A stretch of 52,571 bases of DNA from Oscillospiraceae bacterium (GTDB lineage Bacteria; Bacillota; Clostridia; Oscillospirales; Ruminococcaceae). The stretch covers positions 1-52,571 of the forward strand of contig JAFXHL010000018.1 in the NCBI GenBank assembly GCA_017536405.1, written 5' to 3'. Positions 6,993-16,398 of the stretch are shown here, one piece after another. The number at the start of each line of letters is the position of its first letter. Within the stretch, counting starts at the first letter, position 1. The notes under the pieces were generated by a model. It saw only the letters and a program-made list of their open reading frames with translations, was not told where the DNA came from and did not search any database. The translations under genes were made by a program, and so were the position numbers.

Positions 6993-9218
6993 TTATCTGT
7001 TTGTATAGTAACCGTTACCGGTTGCTGATGATTTGAGGTTATACTTAACTGCTGTACGTGAGAAACCTCCTGCAGGTGTTCCGGGAGGAATTTCCTGACC
7101 GGGATTGTTGTTTCCACCGTTACCTGTTCCGTCAGGGTTGATGAAGATGATACCGGGGCCACCGTCTGACATTGTAAGGTCGTTACCTACAACGGCACCC
7201 ATAAGCCATGTCTTCATTGTCTGAGTTCTTCCGAATTCGTCGATAACAGTAACTTCAGGACCATTTGGTGTTCCCTGTGCTGTCTGCATGATACCTGCGT
7301 CAGGACCATAGATGTAAGCATTGAGGAATGTTCCCTTTCCGCCGATATGACCTACGTTAAGAGTAGCGCCTGCTGCAACTTCCCATTCGATAACTGAGTA
7401 TGCAGGGTCGTCAGCGAGTGTTTTCATATCGATTGTTTCGCCGTTTTCAACCTTTTCCTTAACGAATTCAGACCAGATCTTACAGCTTGTGAGGTTTATG
7501 TTTCCGTCTTGGAAAATCTTAGCGTCACCGCCACCTGTGATTACGATTTCCATATCTGTGTAATCTCCGGGTGGGAGGTAGATTGTCTGTGTTTCGCCTT
7601 CGGGGATATTGATTTCGATTACGCCTGTTGATGCGGCAGGAATTTCGTTATCCACAGTATCAGGTTTCTTTTCTGCTGTGATAACATCATTTGCAGGATC
7701 TCCGCCTTCAAAATACTGACCGAATACAGATTTATCTGTTGAGATATTGTATGTTGTTGAAGGAGTTATAGGTGTTGTAACTGTGAGTGTTCCGTTTTCG
7801 GCATTTGTGATATTAGCCTCAGGGTCGTTGATATCAAAGTTTGTATCAGCAGGGAGTTTTACGAATTTTACTCCGTTTGCTTCAGCCTGTGATTTGTTGA
7901 TAGAACCTGTGTAGTAGATAGTTCCTGTTCCCTTGATGCTGTTCTGGATTGTAACATCACCGTCAACAAAGATAGCACCTGAGATATTAAGGTTGTTTCC
8001 TACAAGAGTAAGGTCGCCACCGCTGAGAACATTTCCGCTGATTGTGTTATCGTCTCTTCCGTATTTACCGCCGTTTCTTGTAAGAATATCCATATGTCCT
8101 GAAGGGATATTACTGTTTGACCAGTCGATTTCATCACAATAGAGGAAAGGCTTATAACCTGCATCTACTGTAGGATCGAATGTTGAGTTGAATTTGAAGT
8201 TGTTGTTAACTGAGAATGTACCGTTGATTGTGATCTGCTGACCTGCGCCGATATCCATTGTTCCGTCATGACCTGAGTCTTTGGGGTCGAAATCGCCGTT
8301 GATGTAAACAGATGATGTATTTCCCTTAAGGCCTGCGAACGATCCGCCGCCACCGAATGAGCTGAGACCACCGATAACATTCATACCTGTACCGCTGGTG
8401 TAAAGACCCATTGTCTTAACCGCCTGAGTGAACTTACCGCTGTTTGATGAAGGTGGTGTGTAGGGAGGGTTGTTTGCTGCTGTGGCTTCTTTTCTTTCAT
8501 AAAGAAGAGCATCGTAGATTCTTGAAACTGTTCTTATCTGAGCAGTATCTCCTGAACCTGACTTAACCTTTACTGTCATCTTTATTCTTGCAAAAGCATA
8601 GTAATCTTCGATATCCTTACCGCCTGAAGTAGATGGATACATTGTAAGTGTTCCGTATCTTATGGGAGTGGTTGATGTTGAACCATCCATCTGTCCTCTT
8701 GTAACTTCTGAACAGATTGCTTCGTCAGAGGGGTCGTGCTTGGGGTCGGGAAGTACTTCGTATTTAATCTGACCGAGAACATTTCCTGATGCGTCAAGAT
8801 AATCAACGAATTCGATTCCTGACATTCCTACTGTGTCGAATTCAACTGTTCCGTATTCTATCTGTCCGCCTGCTGCTGAGTTTTTATATGTTCCTGTCGC
8901 GAGAACATCTGTATTACAATCCTCGATAACATCATAAAGAGGCGCTGCAATATATGCTCTGTCGTCAAGAGAAAGGCTTACCTGACCATAGTCGTTTGTT
9001 GTCGATGTATTGTCAGTTGCTTCGACGATCATATCGAGGGTATTTACCGCTGTAACATAACTCTGGCTTGCTGTATAGTTCTGGAGTGATCTTGCATAAG
9101 CAAGGCTTACCATAGCCATAGCAGTAATCGCAACTACCATAAGGATAGCCATAATACAGATTACCATGAACAAAGCTGAGCCCTTTACGCCTTTTAAGGC
9201 TTTTCTGCGCTTAACCAT
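6993..9218 (-). CDS. PilX-like pilus protein with a large Gly/Asn/Thr-rich ectodomain
   Basis: 741 aa. A basic start (MVKRRKALKGVKG) is followed by one hydrophobic helix SALFMVICIMAILMVVAIT (about 14-32), as in PilX-type proteins, which lack the classical FTLVE. About 700 residues lie outside: a glycine-rich stretch, then short runs such as INGTFSVNNNF, ISGNVLSGGDLTLVGN and ISGAIFVDGDVTIQNS that look like rungs of a beta-helix or polymer-forming fold, and a second similar block near 560-700. Much larger than PilX (about 200 aa). With the two following minor prepilins it may form a pilus-tip adhesin. Binding target unknown. Confidence 0.7.
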   Translation of the reverse strand: MVKRRKALKGVKGSALFMVICIMAILMVVAITAMAMVSLAYARSLQNYTASQSYVTAVNTLDMIVEATDNTSTTNDYGQVSLSLDDRAYIAAPLYDVIEDCNTDVLATGTYKNSAAGGQIEYGTVEFDTVGMSGIEFVDYLDASGNVLGQIKYEVLPDPKHDPSDEAICSEVTRGQMDGSTSTTPIRYGTLTMYPSTSGGKDIEDYYAFARIKMTVKVKSGSGDTAQIRTVSRIYDALLYERKEATAANNPPYTPPSSNSGKFTQAVKTMGLYTSGTGMNVIGGLSSFGGGGSFAGLKGNTSSVYINGDFDPKDSGHDGTMDIGAGQQITINGTFSVNNNFKFNSTFDPTVDAGYKPFLYCDEIDWSNSNIPSGHMDILTRNGGKYGRDDNTISGNVLSGGDLTLVGNNLNISGAIFVDGDVTIQNSIKGTGTIYYTGSINKSQAEANGVKFVKLPADTNFDINDPEANITNAENGTLTVTTPITPSTTYNISTDKSVFGQYFEGGDPANDVITAEKKPDTVDNEIPAASTGVIEINIPEGETQTIYLPPGDYTDMEIVITGGGDAKIFQDGNINLTSCKIWSEFVKEKVENGETIDMKTLADDPAYSVIEWEVAAGATLNVGHIGGKGTFLNAYIYGPDAGIMQTAQGTPNGPEVTVIDEFGRTQTMKTWLMGAVVGNDLTMSDGGPGIIFINPDGTGNGGNNNPGQEIPPGTPAGGFSRTAVKYNLKSSATGNGYYTNR

Positions 9219-9319
9219 AATGGTTTACTCCTTTCATAGAACTTGATTTGTATGTGTTTTTTTATTAGGCAAGACCGCCCCGAGCGAATTTTTTCCGTCG
9301 GGGTAAGGTCAGATTGCTA

Positions 9320-10024
9320 TTAATACTTGGGCTTCTGGATATCAGAAAGCTGGTAAACATAGATTGTGAAGGTGTCTTCTGCTTCTTCGTCTGCTTCTTC
9401 CTTAGCGAGCGCACGGAGAACGATTGACTTGGGATCTTCATCAATCTTATCACATACCTTGAGGTATTTATCAAAGCTGTCGCCGTAAACACCTACTGAT
9501 ACAACTGAAACAACGAGCTGTTCGGGATCAGATGTAGCAACTGCATATTCTGTGTTACCCTTCATAGCGTGAAGTCTTGCTTCGTTGAGGTCTGATGCTG
9601 TACCGAGTTCGTATTCAACATTGAAGAGTTCATATGTGTAGAATTCGATATCTTCTGCTGAAGCTTCTTCGATTGACATTGTCTTGATTTCAAGAGGTTC
9701 GTTTTCTTCGCCTTCTGCTTCAGGGTCACCCTTGAAGTATGCTGAAACATACTGGTCGATCTGGTATGTCTTCATTTCAGGGAGGAAGAATTCGCCGAGC
9801 TTCTTACATTCTTTATATGTATCTTCGATCTGCTGTTCAAGGTCGTCCTTTGTAGCGAGTTTAGCCTTGACATCTGCTTCTTCCTGAAGTTTCTGCTTGT
9901 ATGTAACTGTTGTTGTCTGAAGTTTTTCAACTGATGACTTGATGATTGTAAGTCCTCCGACGAGAACTGTAATGATAAATACGAGTGCTACGAGTATGCA
10001 CTTATCTCTGTAAGACATTTTCAT
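9320..10024 (-). CDS. PilO-like pilus assembly protein
   Basis: 234 aa. One N-terminal membrane helix (about 8-28, CILVALVFIITVLVGGLTII), then a coiled coil rich in Lys, Gln and Glu (about 30-75), then an alpha/beta domain of the ferredoxin-like kind found in PilO/GspM. Its start overlaps the stop of the fused PilM-PilN gene by one base, the normal pilM-N-O order. It would form the inner membrane alignment complex. Sequence similarity is weak, so the call rests on topology and position. Confidence 0.7.
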   Translation of the reverse strand: MKMSYRDKCILVALVFIITVLVGGLTIIKSSVEKLQTTTVTYKQKLQEEADVKAKLATKDDLEQQIEDTYKECKKLGEFFLPEMKTYQIDQYVSAYFKGDPEAEGEENEPLEIKTMSIEEASAEDIEFYTYELFNVEYELGTASDLNEARLHAMKGNTEYAVATSDPEQLVVSVVSVGVYGDSFDKYLKVCDKIDEDPKSIVLRALAKEEADEEAEDTFTIYVYQLSDIQKPKY

Positions 10025-11682
10025 TAGTTCTCACCGCCTTTCAATGCTTCTTCCTGAAGTTTTCCTCTTACCTGGAGAGTAATCTTGAATGTCTTGGGCT
10101 GTATGCTCTTAGCAGGCTCAACCACTGTTTCTTCGCCTGTTACAGGGTCTGTAACAATGATGGGTTCTTCTTCAGCCCCTGTTTCAGCTTCATCGCCGAT
10201 GAACATTCCGTTGCTTTCTTCATCGTCGTCTTCTTCTGTTTCAAATCCTTCGTATGTAACATTATCGAAGAAATCCTGGTCAACAAATCTGCCTGCTACG
10301 ATTGAAGGCATTTCTGCTGAATCTGATATGTATTCGAGTTCGATCATGCCACTGTCTGAGAATGCAAATTTACTGAGCAGAACACCATCTGAACAATCGA
10401 GAATTTTTCCGAATACTTCTGTATTGAAGATAGGATATGATTCAACGCCTGTCTTTGCTGTGCCGATCTTTCCTCTGAATGTGTTGAGTTTGTCAACCAT
10501 TGCGATTCTCTTATCGATTTCAGCGAGTTCGGGCTGAACAGATTCTACCCATGCGTCGATTCTCTTGATTTCCTTCTGCTTCATACCTGTGAGAACAGGG
10601 CTGATAACTGCCCATGCCGCACCGATAACAACAGCACCTGCGAAGAGACCGCCGAAGAGTGTTCCGAGAACCTGGCCTGCTGTAACATCCTTCTTCTGTG
10701 CCTTTGCTGATTTTACGCCACCGTCTGCTGACTGACCCATTGTTGCGTCAGTTGTGAGAAGGTTGGAAGTTTCATCTTCCTTAGGACGATGGTACATAGC
10801 ACCGATCGCGTTTGCGTAAAGTGAGAATTCGAGGTTTTCATAACCACTGAGCATAGGAGGAACTTTAAGGAGTGAAGCCTTAACGTCCATCTGTTCGAGT
10901 GAATTTGTGAGTCTGATGAATTCTGATGTGTCACCATAGAAAACAACGTCAGAAACGTTTTCGCCACTTCTTGAACGCTGGAACTGGAACATTCTGTAAA
11001 GGTTTTCAGTTACAGCCTGGAATACATAGTCGCTCTTGTCATCATAGTCATCGGGTGAGATTGATGCAAAACGTGAGAATGAAAGCTGACCATGTTCAAA
11101 AACGTTGATGTTGATGAAGTTGGGGTCAATCTGAACGAGGAAGAGAGGCATCTTTGATGATACGTTTCCGTCTGAAAGAAGCACTCTTGAAATACAGTTA
11201 CATGAAACTGAAACTGATTTGAGCTGGATGTTGAGCATTGAGAATACTCTTCTGTAACATTCAACAACGTTCTTGGGAACTGCGTTAGCGAGAACCTTTG
11301 TCATTGTCTTGCCGTCTTTTTCAACGTCGCCGATAACTGTGTAGGCGATAGACTGTTCGTCGTTAACTGTTACATTTCTCTGCATTTCGAGCTGAACTGC
11401 AGTTTTGAGCTTTGTTGCCTTATCCTTGGGGATATAGAGTTCTCTGAACACGATAAGGTTTGATGAAATACTGATAACAGCATCCTTATCCTTGATGTTT
11501 CTCTGCTTAAGGCCTGAGTTGATGATTGTTGCCATCTGGGCTATATCCTTGATATAACCGTTTGAAATAAGACCTTCTTCAATTCTGATGTCAGTTGAGG
11601 ACTGGATCTTGATTCTTCCGCCGCCTGACTCTGTACCTTTGATTACCCTGATATTTCTATCTGTAATATCGAATGAAAGCAC
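10024..11682 (-). CDS. PilM-PilN fusion protein
   Basis: 552 aa. Residues 1-300 match the actin-like PilM fold (start MLSFDITDRNIRVIKG; SISSNLIVFRELYIPK; segment FLVQIDPNFININVF like a nucleotide-binding strand). A linker rich in Ala and Lys leads to one membrane helix at about 335-360 and then a PilN-like domain with a coiled coil (KRIDAWVESVQPELAEIDKR). Near the C-terminus is an acidic insert (TEEDDDEES, AETGAEEE). PilM and PilN are usually separate, with PilM cytoplasmic and binding the PilN tail; here one chain carries both. Next gene: PilO-like, overlapping by 1 bp. Confidence 0.75.
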   Translation of the reverse strand: MLSFDITDRNIRVIKGTESGGGRIKIQSSTDIRIEEGLISNGYIKDIAQMATIINSGLKQRNIKDKDAVISISSNLIVFRELYIPKDKATKLKTAVQLEMQRNVTVNDEQSIAYTVIGDVEKDGKTMTKVLANAVPKNVVECYRRVFSMLNIQLKSVSVSCNCISRVLLSDGNVSSKMPLFLVQIDPNFININVFEHGQLSFSRFASISPDDYDDKSDYVFQAVTENLYRMFQFQRSRSGENVSDVVFYGDTSEFIRLTNSLEQMDVKASLLKVPPMLSGYENLEFSLYANAIGAMYHRPKEDETSNLLTTDATMGQSADGGVKSAKAQKKDVTAGQVLGTLFGGLFAGAVVIGAAWAVISPVLTGMKQKEIKRIDAWVESVQPELAEIDKRIAMVDKLNTFRGKIGTAKTGVESYPIFNTEVFGKILDCSDGVLLSKFAFSDSGMIELEYISDSAEMPSIVAGRFVDQDFFDNVTYEGFETEEDDDEESNGMFIGDEAETGAEEEPIIVTDPVTGEETVVEPAKSIQPKTFKITLQVRGKLQEEALKGGEN

Positions 11683-11758
11683 TTTTTACCACCTCTGAAA
11701 ATTTTAGATTTTTGATTATTTAACGCATAATATGCGGGAAAACGAAATCTTATTTCGC

Positions 11759-12949
11759 TTATGCAATGTTTTCGTATGATGAATACATCGCGGGAAGAAT
11801 AGCCGCCATAACGAAACCTACCATAAGACCCATGAAGATGATGATAACAGGTTCGATGAATGTTGCGAGTTTCTGAAGAGCTGTATCTGCTTCGTCTTCA
11901 TAGTAGTCGGCTGTTTTAGCGAGGATGTCGTCAAGAGAACCTGATTCTTCACCGACAAATACCATCGAACAGAACATTGATTCAAATATCTGTGTTCTCT
12001 GGAGTGAAAGTGAGAGGGGTTCACCCTGCTTAACTTCTTCGATAAGAACTGCGAAAAGTTTATCGATATATGAGTTGTTGAGGATCGCTGATGATCTTTC
12101 GAGACATTCTACCATGGGGATACCACTTGAGTAGAGTGATGAAAGTGTTCTTGCGAAACGGCCTGTGTAAATCTGAACAACGAGCTTGCCGACCATAGGA
12201 CACTTGATAATGAACTTATCCCAGCCTTCCTGAACAGCAGGCTGTGTGAATGCGTATTTAACCGCAGCAACAATCGCCACAATTCCTATCAGGACGAAAT
12301 ACCAGTATTTCTTCGCGCCGTTTACTATGCCTATGAGTATCTGTGTGAGTTTCGGAAGCTCAGCGTCACCGAACATTTCAACGAACATAGGAAGTACGAA
12401 TACTACGAGAACTACACCGATTACAAGAACGAGAACAAGAAGGATGATAGGATATGTAAGTGAACCTGTGATCTTGTTGTTCATCTTGTTTTCTTTTGCG
12501 TAATGGTCTGACATTCGCTGCATAACTGTATCGAGTGAACCTGATGATTCACCGGCACTTACCATTGAGATAAGGAATGAGGGGAATGAACCTCTCTGCA
12601 TTCTTAAAGCATCTGAGAATGACTGACCTTTCTGAACTTCTTCATAAACTTCAAGCCAAACCTGCTTTGCGTCTGCCTTTTCCTGTTCATGATAAACGAT
12701 GTCGAGTGCCTTAACGAGAGAAAGACCGGCTGACATCATCGCACTTAACTGACGACAAGCAAATGCAAGTTCTGCTGTTTTGAACTTCTTGATTGTCTTC
12801 GCTTCTGAACTGTCGACTTCCTTGTAGTTTATTACAAACAAGCCTCTTTCCTGCATACGCTCAAGAAAGCCATTGTAATCTTCACAGTTTGTACTGCCCT
12901 TTATCTGATTACCCTGCGCATCCTTAGCGGTGTACATATAAGTTTTCAT
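11759..12949 (-). CDS. pilC: Type IV pilus platform protein PilC
   Basis: 396 aa, the family length. Two T2SF domains, each ending in hydrophobic helices: about 65-190 (ELAFACRQLSAMMSAGLSL, then YPIILLVLVLVIGVVLVVFV) and about 270-390 (FARTLSSLYSSGIPMVECL, SGSLDDILAKTADYYEDE, then FIEPVIIIFMGLMVGFVMAAILPAMY). It sits in the inner membrane between the PilB and PilT hexamers. First gene of the pilC-MN-O-X-minor pilin operon, with an extended -10 promoter and a palindrome in its leader. Confidence 0.95.
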   Translation of the reverse strand: MKTYMYTAKDAQGNQIKGSTNCEDYNGFLERMQERGLFVINYKEVDSSEAKTIKKFKTAELAFACRQLSAMMSAGLSLVKALDIVYHEQEKADAKQVWLEVYEEVQKGQSFSDALRMQRGSFPSFLISMVSAGESSGSLDTVMQRMSDHYAKENKMNNKITGSLTYPIILLVLVLVIGVVLVVFVLPMFVEMFGDAELPKLTQILIGIVNGAKKYWYFVLIGIVAIVAAVKYAFTQPAVQEGWDKFIIKCPMVGKLVVQIYTGRFARTLSSLYSSGIPMVECLERSSAILNNSYIDKLFAVLIEEVKQGEPLSLSLQRTQIFESMFCSMVFVGEESGSLDDILAKTADYYEDEADTALQKLATFIEPVIIIFMGLMVGFVMAAILPAMYSSYENIA

Positions 12950-12973
12950 CTAATGAATCGCACCTCCATATAT

Positions 12974-12985
12974 GTTGTATACAAC
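12974..12985. promoter_or_regulatory. 12-bp perfect palindrome in the pilC leader
   Basis: GTTGTATACAAC, located between the transcription start expected from the promoter at 13021-13049 and the pilC ribosome site. The symmetry and place suit an operator, though a short RNA hairpin is also possible. Confidence 0.4.
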
Positions 12986-13020
12986 GCCTGAAATTTACAG
13001 ACACTTATACATTTTAAATA

Positions 13021-13049
13021 ATTATATCATTTTTTGGCATCTGTTACAA
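13021..13049 (-). promoter_or_regulatory. Promoter of the pilC operon
   Basis: Minus strand TTGTAA (13044-13049), 17 bp, TATAAT (13021-13026) with TGA before it (extended -10). About 70 bp before the pilC ATG. Confidence 0.7.
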
Positions 13050-13183
13050 TAAGACAAAACTAACAAATATTTTGTAATTATTAATAAATGGTGACTAAAA
13101 TTCCTGCTTTTTGCACAATATTTTCGTGATTTTCGGTGCAATTTAACAATTTGTTCATATTTGTGTAACCCTGTCTTACCATT

Positions 13184-16100
13184 TTAGAGACCAAGATTTC
13201 TGTTTGCCTCTATGAGTTCCTGCTTGATAGTTTCGCTTACCTGTGAAGGAACAAACATCGGCAATGCAAAATAGTTGCCCTGCATATAATCAACGCCGAA
13301 TTCAACGAGTTTTACCATTTCGCCGTGAGTCTGGACACCTTCGGCTAAAATCTTTATATTCTGGCGTTTAGCATATGAAATGAGGTTGAGGATAAGTTCC
13401 TGCTTGTTTTCGTCGGTATCAACGCCTCTTACCATATTCATATCTATCTTTACAAGGTCGGGATTAAGAAGGATAAGCGAGTAATCGCCGTTATAGCCTG
13501 TTCCGAAGTCGTCGAGAGCGATAATACCGCCCCAGCCTCTTACATACTCACTCTTCTTTCTTGCAAAGCCTTCATCGAGTTCATCCGATTCGAGAACTTC
13601 CATAACGATATTCGGGAGATACTGTTTATATCTCTGTTCGTAGTCGTTGAAGTCTTCATCGGTAAGAATCTGACTTGAGAATGAGTTGAGGAAGAGTTTT
13701 GCATCGGGCGAGATATTTCCGCTTTCAATCTGATTGATATAAGCCTGCATACTCTTATGCCATGTAAGCTTTTCAATCTGATACATCTTCGCCTGCTGTC
13801 TTGCAACTCTTATTACATCAAGCGGAGTCTTGAGTGTTTCGCCCTGAGGACGCATAAGTGCTTCATAAGCAAAGATTTCGCCGTTTCTTGCATTGACGAT
13901 AGGCTGTAATGCATAGCGGACAAGTTCGCTTTCGATAATCTTGTTGAGTTCTTCCTTACCGCTGAGAAGGATAGCATCCTTATGATATTTTTCGCCGTCG
14001 AATTCGCATATATCGCCCTTGACACTGTGCTTGACGGTATACATAGCAAAGTCGGCATAGCGGAGAAGTTCTTCAAAATCCTTCGAGTCATCGGGATACC
14101 AAGCGATACCCGCTGACGCACGGAGTTTTATCTTCGAACCATCGGGCATTTCGATTTCGGTTGAATTGAATACTTTCTTTATTCTCATTATGATACTGCG
14201 GATTTCGTCCTTTGTATCATATCCGCTGAGGAATACATAGAATTCGTCGCCCGACATTCTCGCAACAATTCCGCCCCATTTTTCAGCGGATGAAAGGATT
14301 TCGGCAGATTTTCTGATGTATTCGTCACCATAATCGTGACCATAGGTATCGTTTATGTATTTGAGGTTGTCAAGGTCCATCATCATAACGCAGGCAACGC
14401 GAAGGTCAACCGTTTCTGAAAGGAAAAGACCCGAAACCTCTCTCTTGAACGCTCTTCTGTTATAGATACCTGTTAAAAGGTCATAGTCGCGTTCAAATTC
14501 GAGTTTGCGTTTTTCCTGAACATCCTTTGTAACATCTTCGGCAACACCCAATGTTCTCGTTCCGAGTTCTGTAACTGTGAACTTTACGAAGCGGATATTT
14601 CCGTAGTCGTCTTCAATGCGGTACCATGATTCGTTACCCGATGTTTCATAGGGAATCATCTCTTCAATCTTGCGTGAGAGGAATTCTTTTCCTACATAAC
14701 CGTCGATGTATGTGAGGGTATTCCATCCCATAAGGTTATAGAAACCTTCTGTGCAGTATGCAAGGTCTGAAGTGTCGTCGTATTCGAAAGCGCCGATTGA
14801 GATATCAAGAACATTGAGAATCTGTGAAAGTTTTGTTGTTGAGCTTACGATTCTTTCACTGAGGCTCTTGATTGAGGTTGTAAGCATATCGATTTCTCTG
14901 ATATTTGTCTTTTCAAACCACACATTTCTTGTTGTATCAAGGTTATTAACTTCGCGAACGACTTTTGTCATAGGCTGAGTAACAAGTCTCGCAACGATAA
15001 GAACGCCTAAAAGACCGAAAAGAACCGAAACAATAACCGCATATGCCGCTGTTGTCATAAGGGAATCAGAAAATCCGAAAAGTGTTCCTTCGTCAACAAC
15101 GCTTATAACATACCATCTGTCTGTCGCGAAAGCGGAGTTATTCGGATAAAGCTGAATCTGTTTTACAGAGCCGTAGATTTTTTCATCCTCATCTTCGGTC
15201 TGCAAAATTCTGTAAACATCGTTATGAACTTCCTGTCCACCGAGATTGAGTATTCCTGTATTTGCATAGTGTTTCTGAAATCTTTCGTGGCTTGAAGATG
15301 CGATTTCGTAATCTCTTATAGAAAGGCTGTCGTCGTTGTGTGCTAAAAGATAAACGACATTATCTATCGAAGATTCGCTGTCTATCTGTAAAATAGAACG
15401 TGTGTAGTATCTTTCAATAAATTCTATTCCGATAACTCCGTAAACAGTACCATCCGCTGCGATAAGAGGCTCTGTGTATGTCATCGATTCGATTATGTAG
15501 TTTTCTATGAGGAAAGGCATACTCCAGTATCCGCAGTCTTTTCCGTCACCCCTCATGCCCGCCTCTAAAGGCTTGAAGAAGAATCTTGCCTCTTCGGCAT
15601 CTTTATCGTTGAAGGTAAAATGGTCGGAGAAATAATATGAATTCTGCTTTTTCGCACCTGTTAATTCAACCATTTCTTCTGTTCCCTTGACAATCTGAAG
15701 ACTGTTTCCGCCGTTAAGGTCACGCCCTTTAAGATAAAGCGATGTATATTCGCCCGTTTCTTCGCCGTTATTGAGAATAACGAAAACGCCTTCTATGGGG
15801 TTTTCCATAGCAACAGTTGAAAGTTCTGAGCTTATATCCATAAGGATTTCGTTTCCGAGTTCCTTATCCGTTCTGATTTCATAGGATTCTCTTCCTAATG
15901 TGAGAAGTTTCGAACTTACGATACTGTTTATTGTGGGTGTCGAGTTTGTAACTATCTTTCGTTTTTCAACAAGCTCTGTCGTTATATGGTTTGAATGTAA
16001 TGTCGTTTTTTCATTGAGTATCTGATATGAACTGTCATAAACATAATCAAGCGAACCGCTTGCGAGCATAACGAGCATAAATACGAGAACCTGAGTAAGA

Positions 16101-16204
16101 ATTATCACCATTATAGGCACCATAAGTCTTACAAGGATTGAATGCTCTCTCTTTCTGAAAAGGTTTACTATCCAGTCTTTTGCGTTGGAAAGAAATTCTC
16201 CCAT
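13184..16204 (-). CDS. Membrane-bound GGDEF-EAL protein with dCache-like sensor and PAS-like domain
   Basis: 1006 aa from ATG 16204 (GGGGTG about 10 bp upstream; the frame extends 12 codons further without a site). Order: membrane helix near 30-50; periplasmic sensor to about 375 (dCache-like); second membrane helix near 380-400; HAMP-like and PAS-like regions; GGDEF domain with SGDEF in place of GGDEF and no RxxD inhibitory site in the usual place; EAL domain with EAL(MR), the NSF, MEVLES, LDDFGTG, KIDMN and ILAEGVQ motifs, so phosphodiesterase activity is likely. It makes or breaks c-di-GMP. It lies upstream of the pilC operon in the same direction. Confidence 0.9.
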   Translation of the reverse strand: MGEFLSNAKDWIVNLFRKREHSILVRLMVPIMVIILTQVLVFMLVMLASGSLDYVYDSSYQILNEKTTLHSNHITTELVEKRKIVTNSTPTINSIVSSKLLTLGRESYEIRTDKELGNEILMDISSELSTVAMENPIEGVFVILNNGEETGEYTSLYLKGRDLNGGNSLQIVKGTEEMVELTGAKKQNSYYFSDHFTFNDKDAEEARFFFKPLEAGMRGDGKDCGYWSMPFLIENYIIESMTYTEPLIAADGTVYGVIGIEFIERYYTRSILQIDSESSIDNVVYLLAHNDDSLSIRDYEIASSSHERFQKHYANTGILNLGGQEVHNDVYRILQTEDEDEKIYGSVKQIQLYPNNSAFATDRWYVISVVDEGTLFGFSDSLMTTAAYAVIVSVLFGLLGVLIVARLVTQPMTKVVREVNNLDTTRNVWFEKTNIREIDMLTTSIKSLSERIVSSTTKLSQILNVLDISIGAFEYDDTSDLAYCTEGFYNLMGWNTLTYIDGYVGKEFLSRKIEEMIPYETSGNESWYRIEDDYGNIRFVKFTVTELGTRTLGVAEDVTKDVQEKRKLEFERDYDLLTGIYNRRAFKREVSGLFLSETVDLRVACVMMMDLDNLKYINDTYGHDYGDEYIRKSAEILSSAEKWGGIVARMSGDEFYVFLSGYDTKDEIRSIIMRIKKVFNSTEIEMPDGSKIKLRASAGIAWYPDDSKDFEELLRYADFAMYTVKHSVKGDICEFDGEKYHKDAILLSGKEELNKIIESELVRYALQPIVNARNGEIFAYEALMRPQGETLKTPLDVIRVARQQAKMYQIEKLTWHKSMQAYINQIESGNISPDAKLFLNSFSSQILTDEDFNDYEQRYKQYLPNIVMEVLESDELDEGFARKKSEYVRGWGGIIALDDFGTGYNGDYSLILLNPDLVKIDMNMVRGVDTDENKQELILNLISYAKRQNIKILAEGVQTHGEMVKLVEFGVDYMQGNYFALPMFVPSQVSETIKQELIEANRNLGL

Positions 16205-16360
16205 AACGATGATACACCCCTTTCTCTGTAAAATGGGCATAGTAAGCCCCTAACATTCCTATTATACATTAAAAAAAGGGCATTGTCTATATTTTACATA
16301 GCAAAACGCCCTATTCTGTGGATAGATGTTTTTGTTAAAAATTTGTTTAAAATAAACAAA

Positions 16361-16390
16361 GGGCAGGGACTCTGTAACGAGTTCCTGCCC
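16361..16390 (-). terminator. Terminator of guaB
   Basis: GGGCAGGGACTC-tgtaac-GAGTTCCTGCCC (one G-T pair), 8 bp past the guaB stop, with TTTGTTTATTTT following on the minus strand. Confidence 0.8.
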
Positions 16391-16398
16391 GAAAAAAC

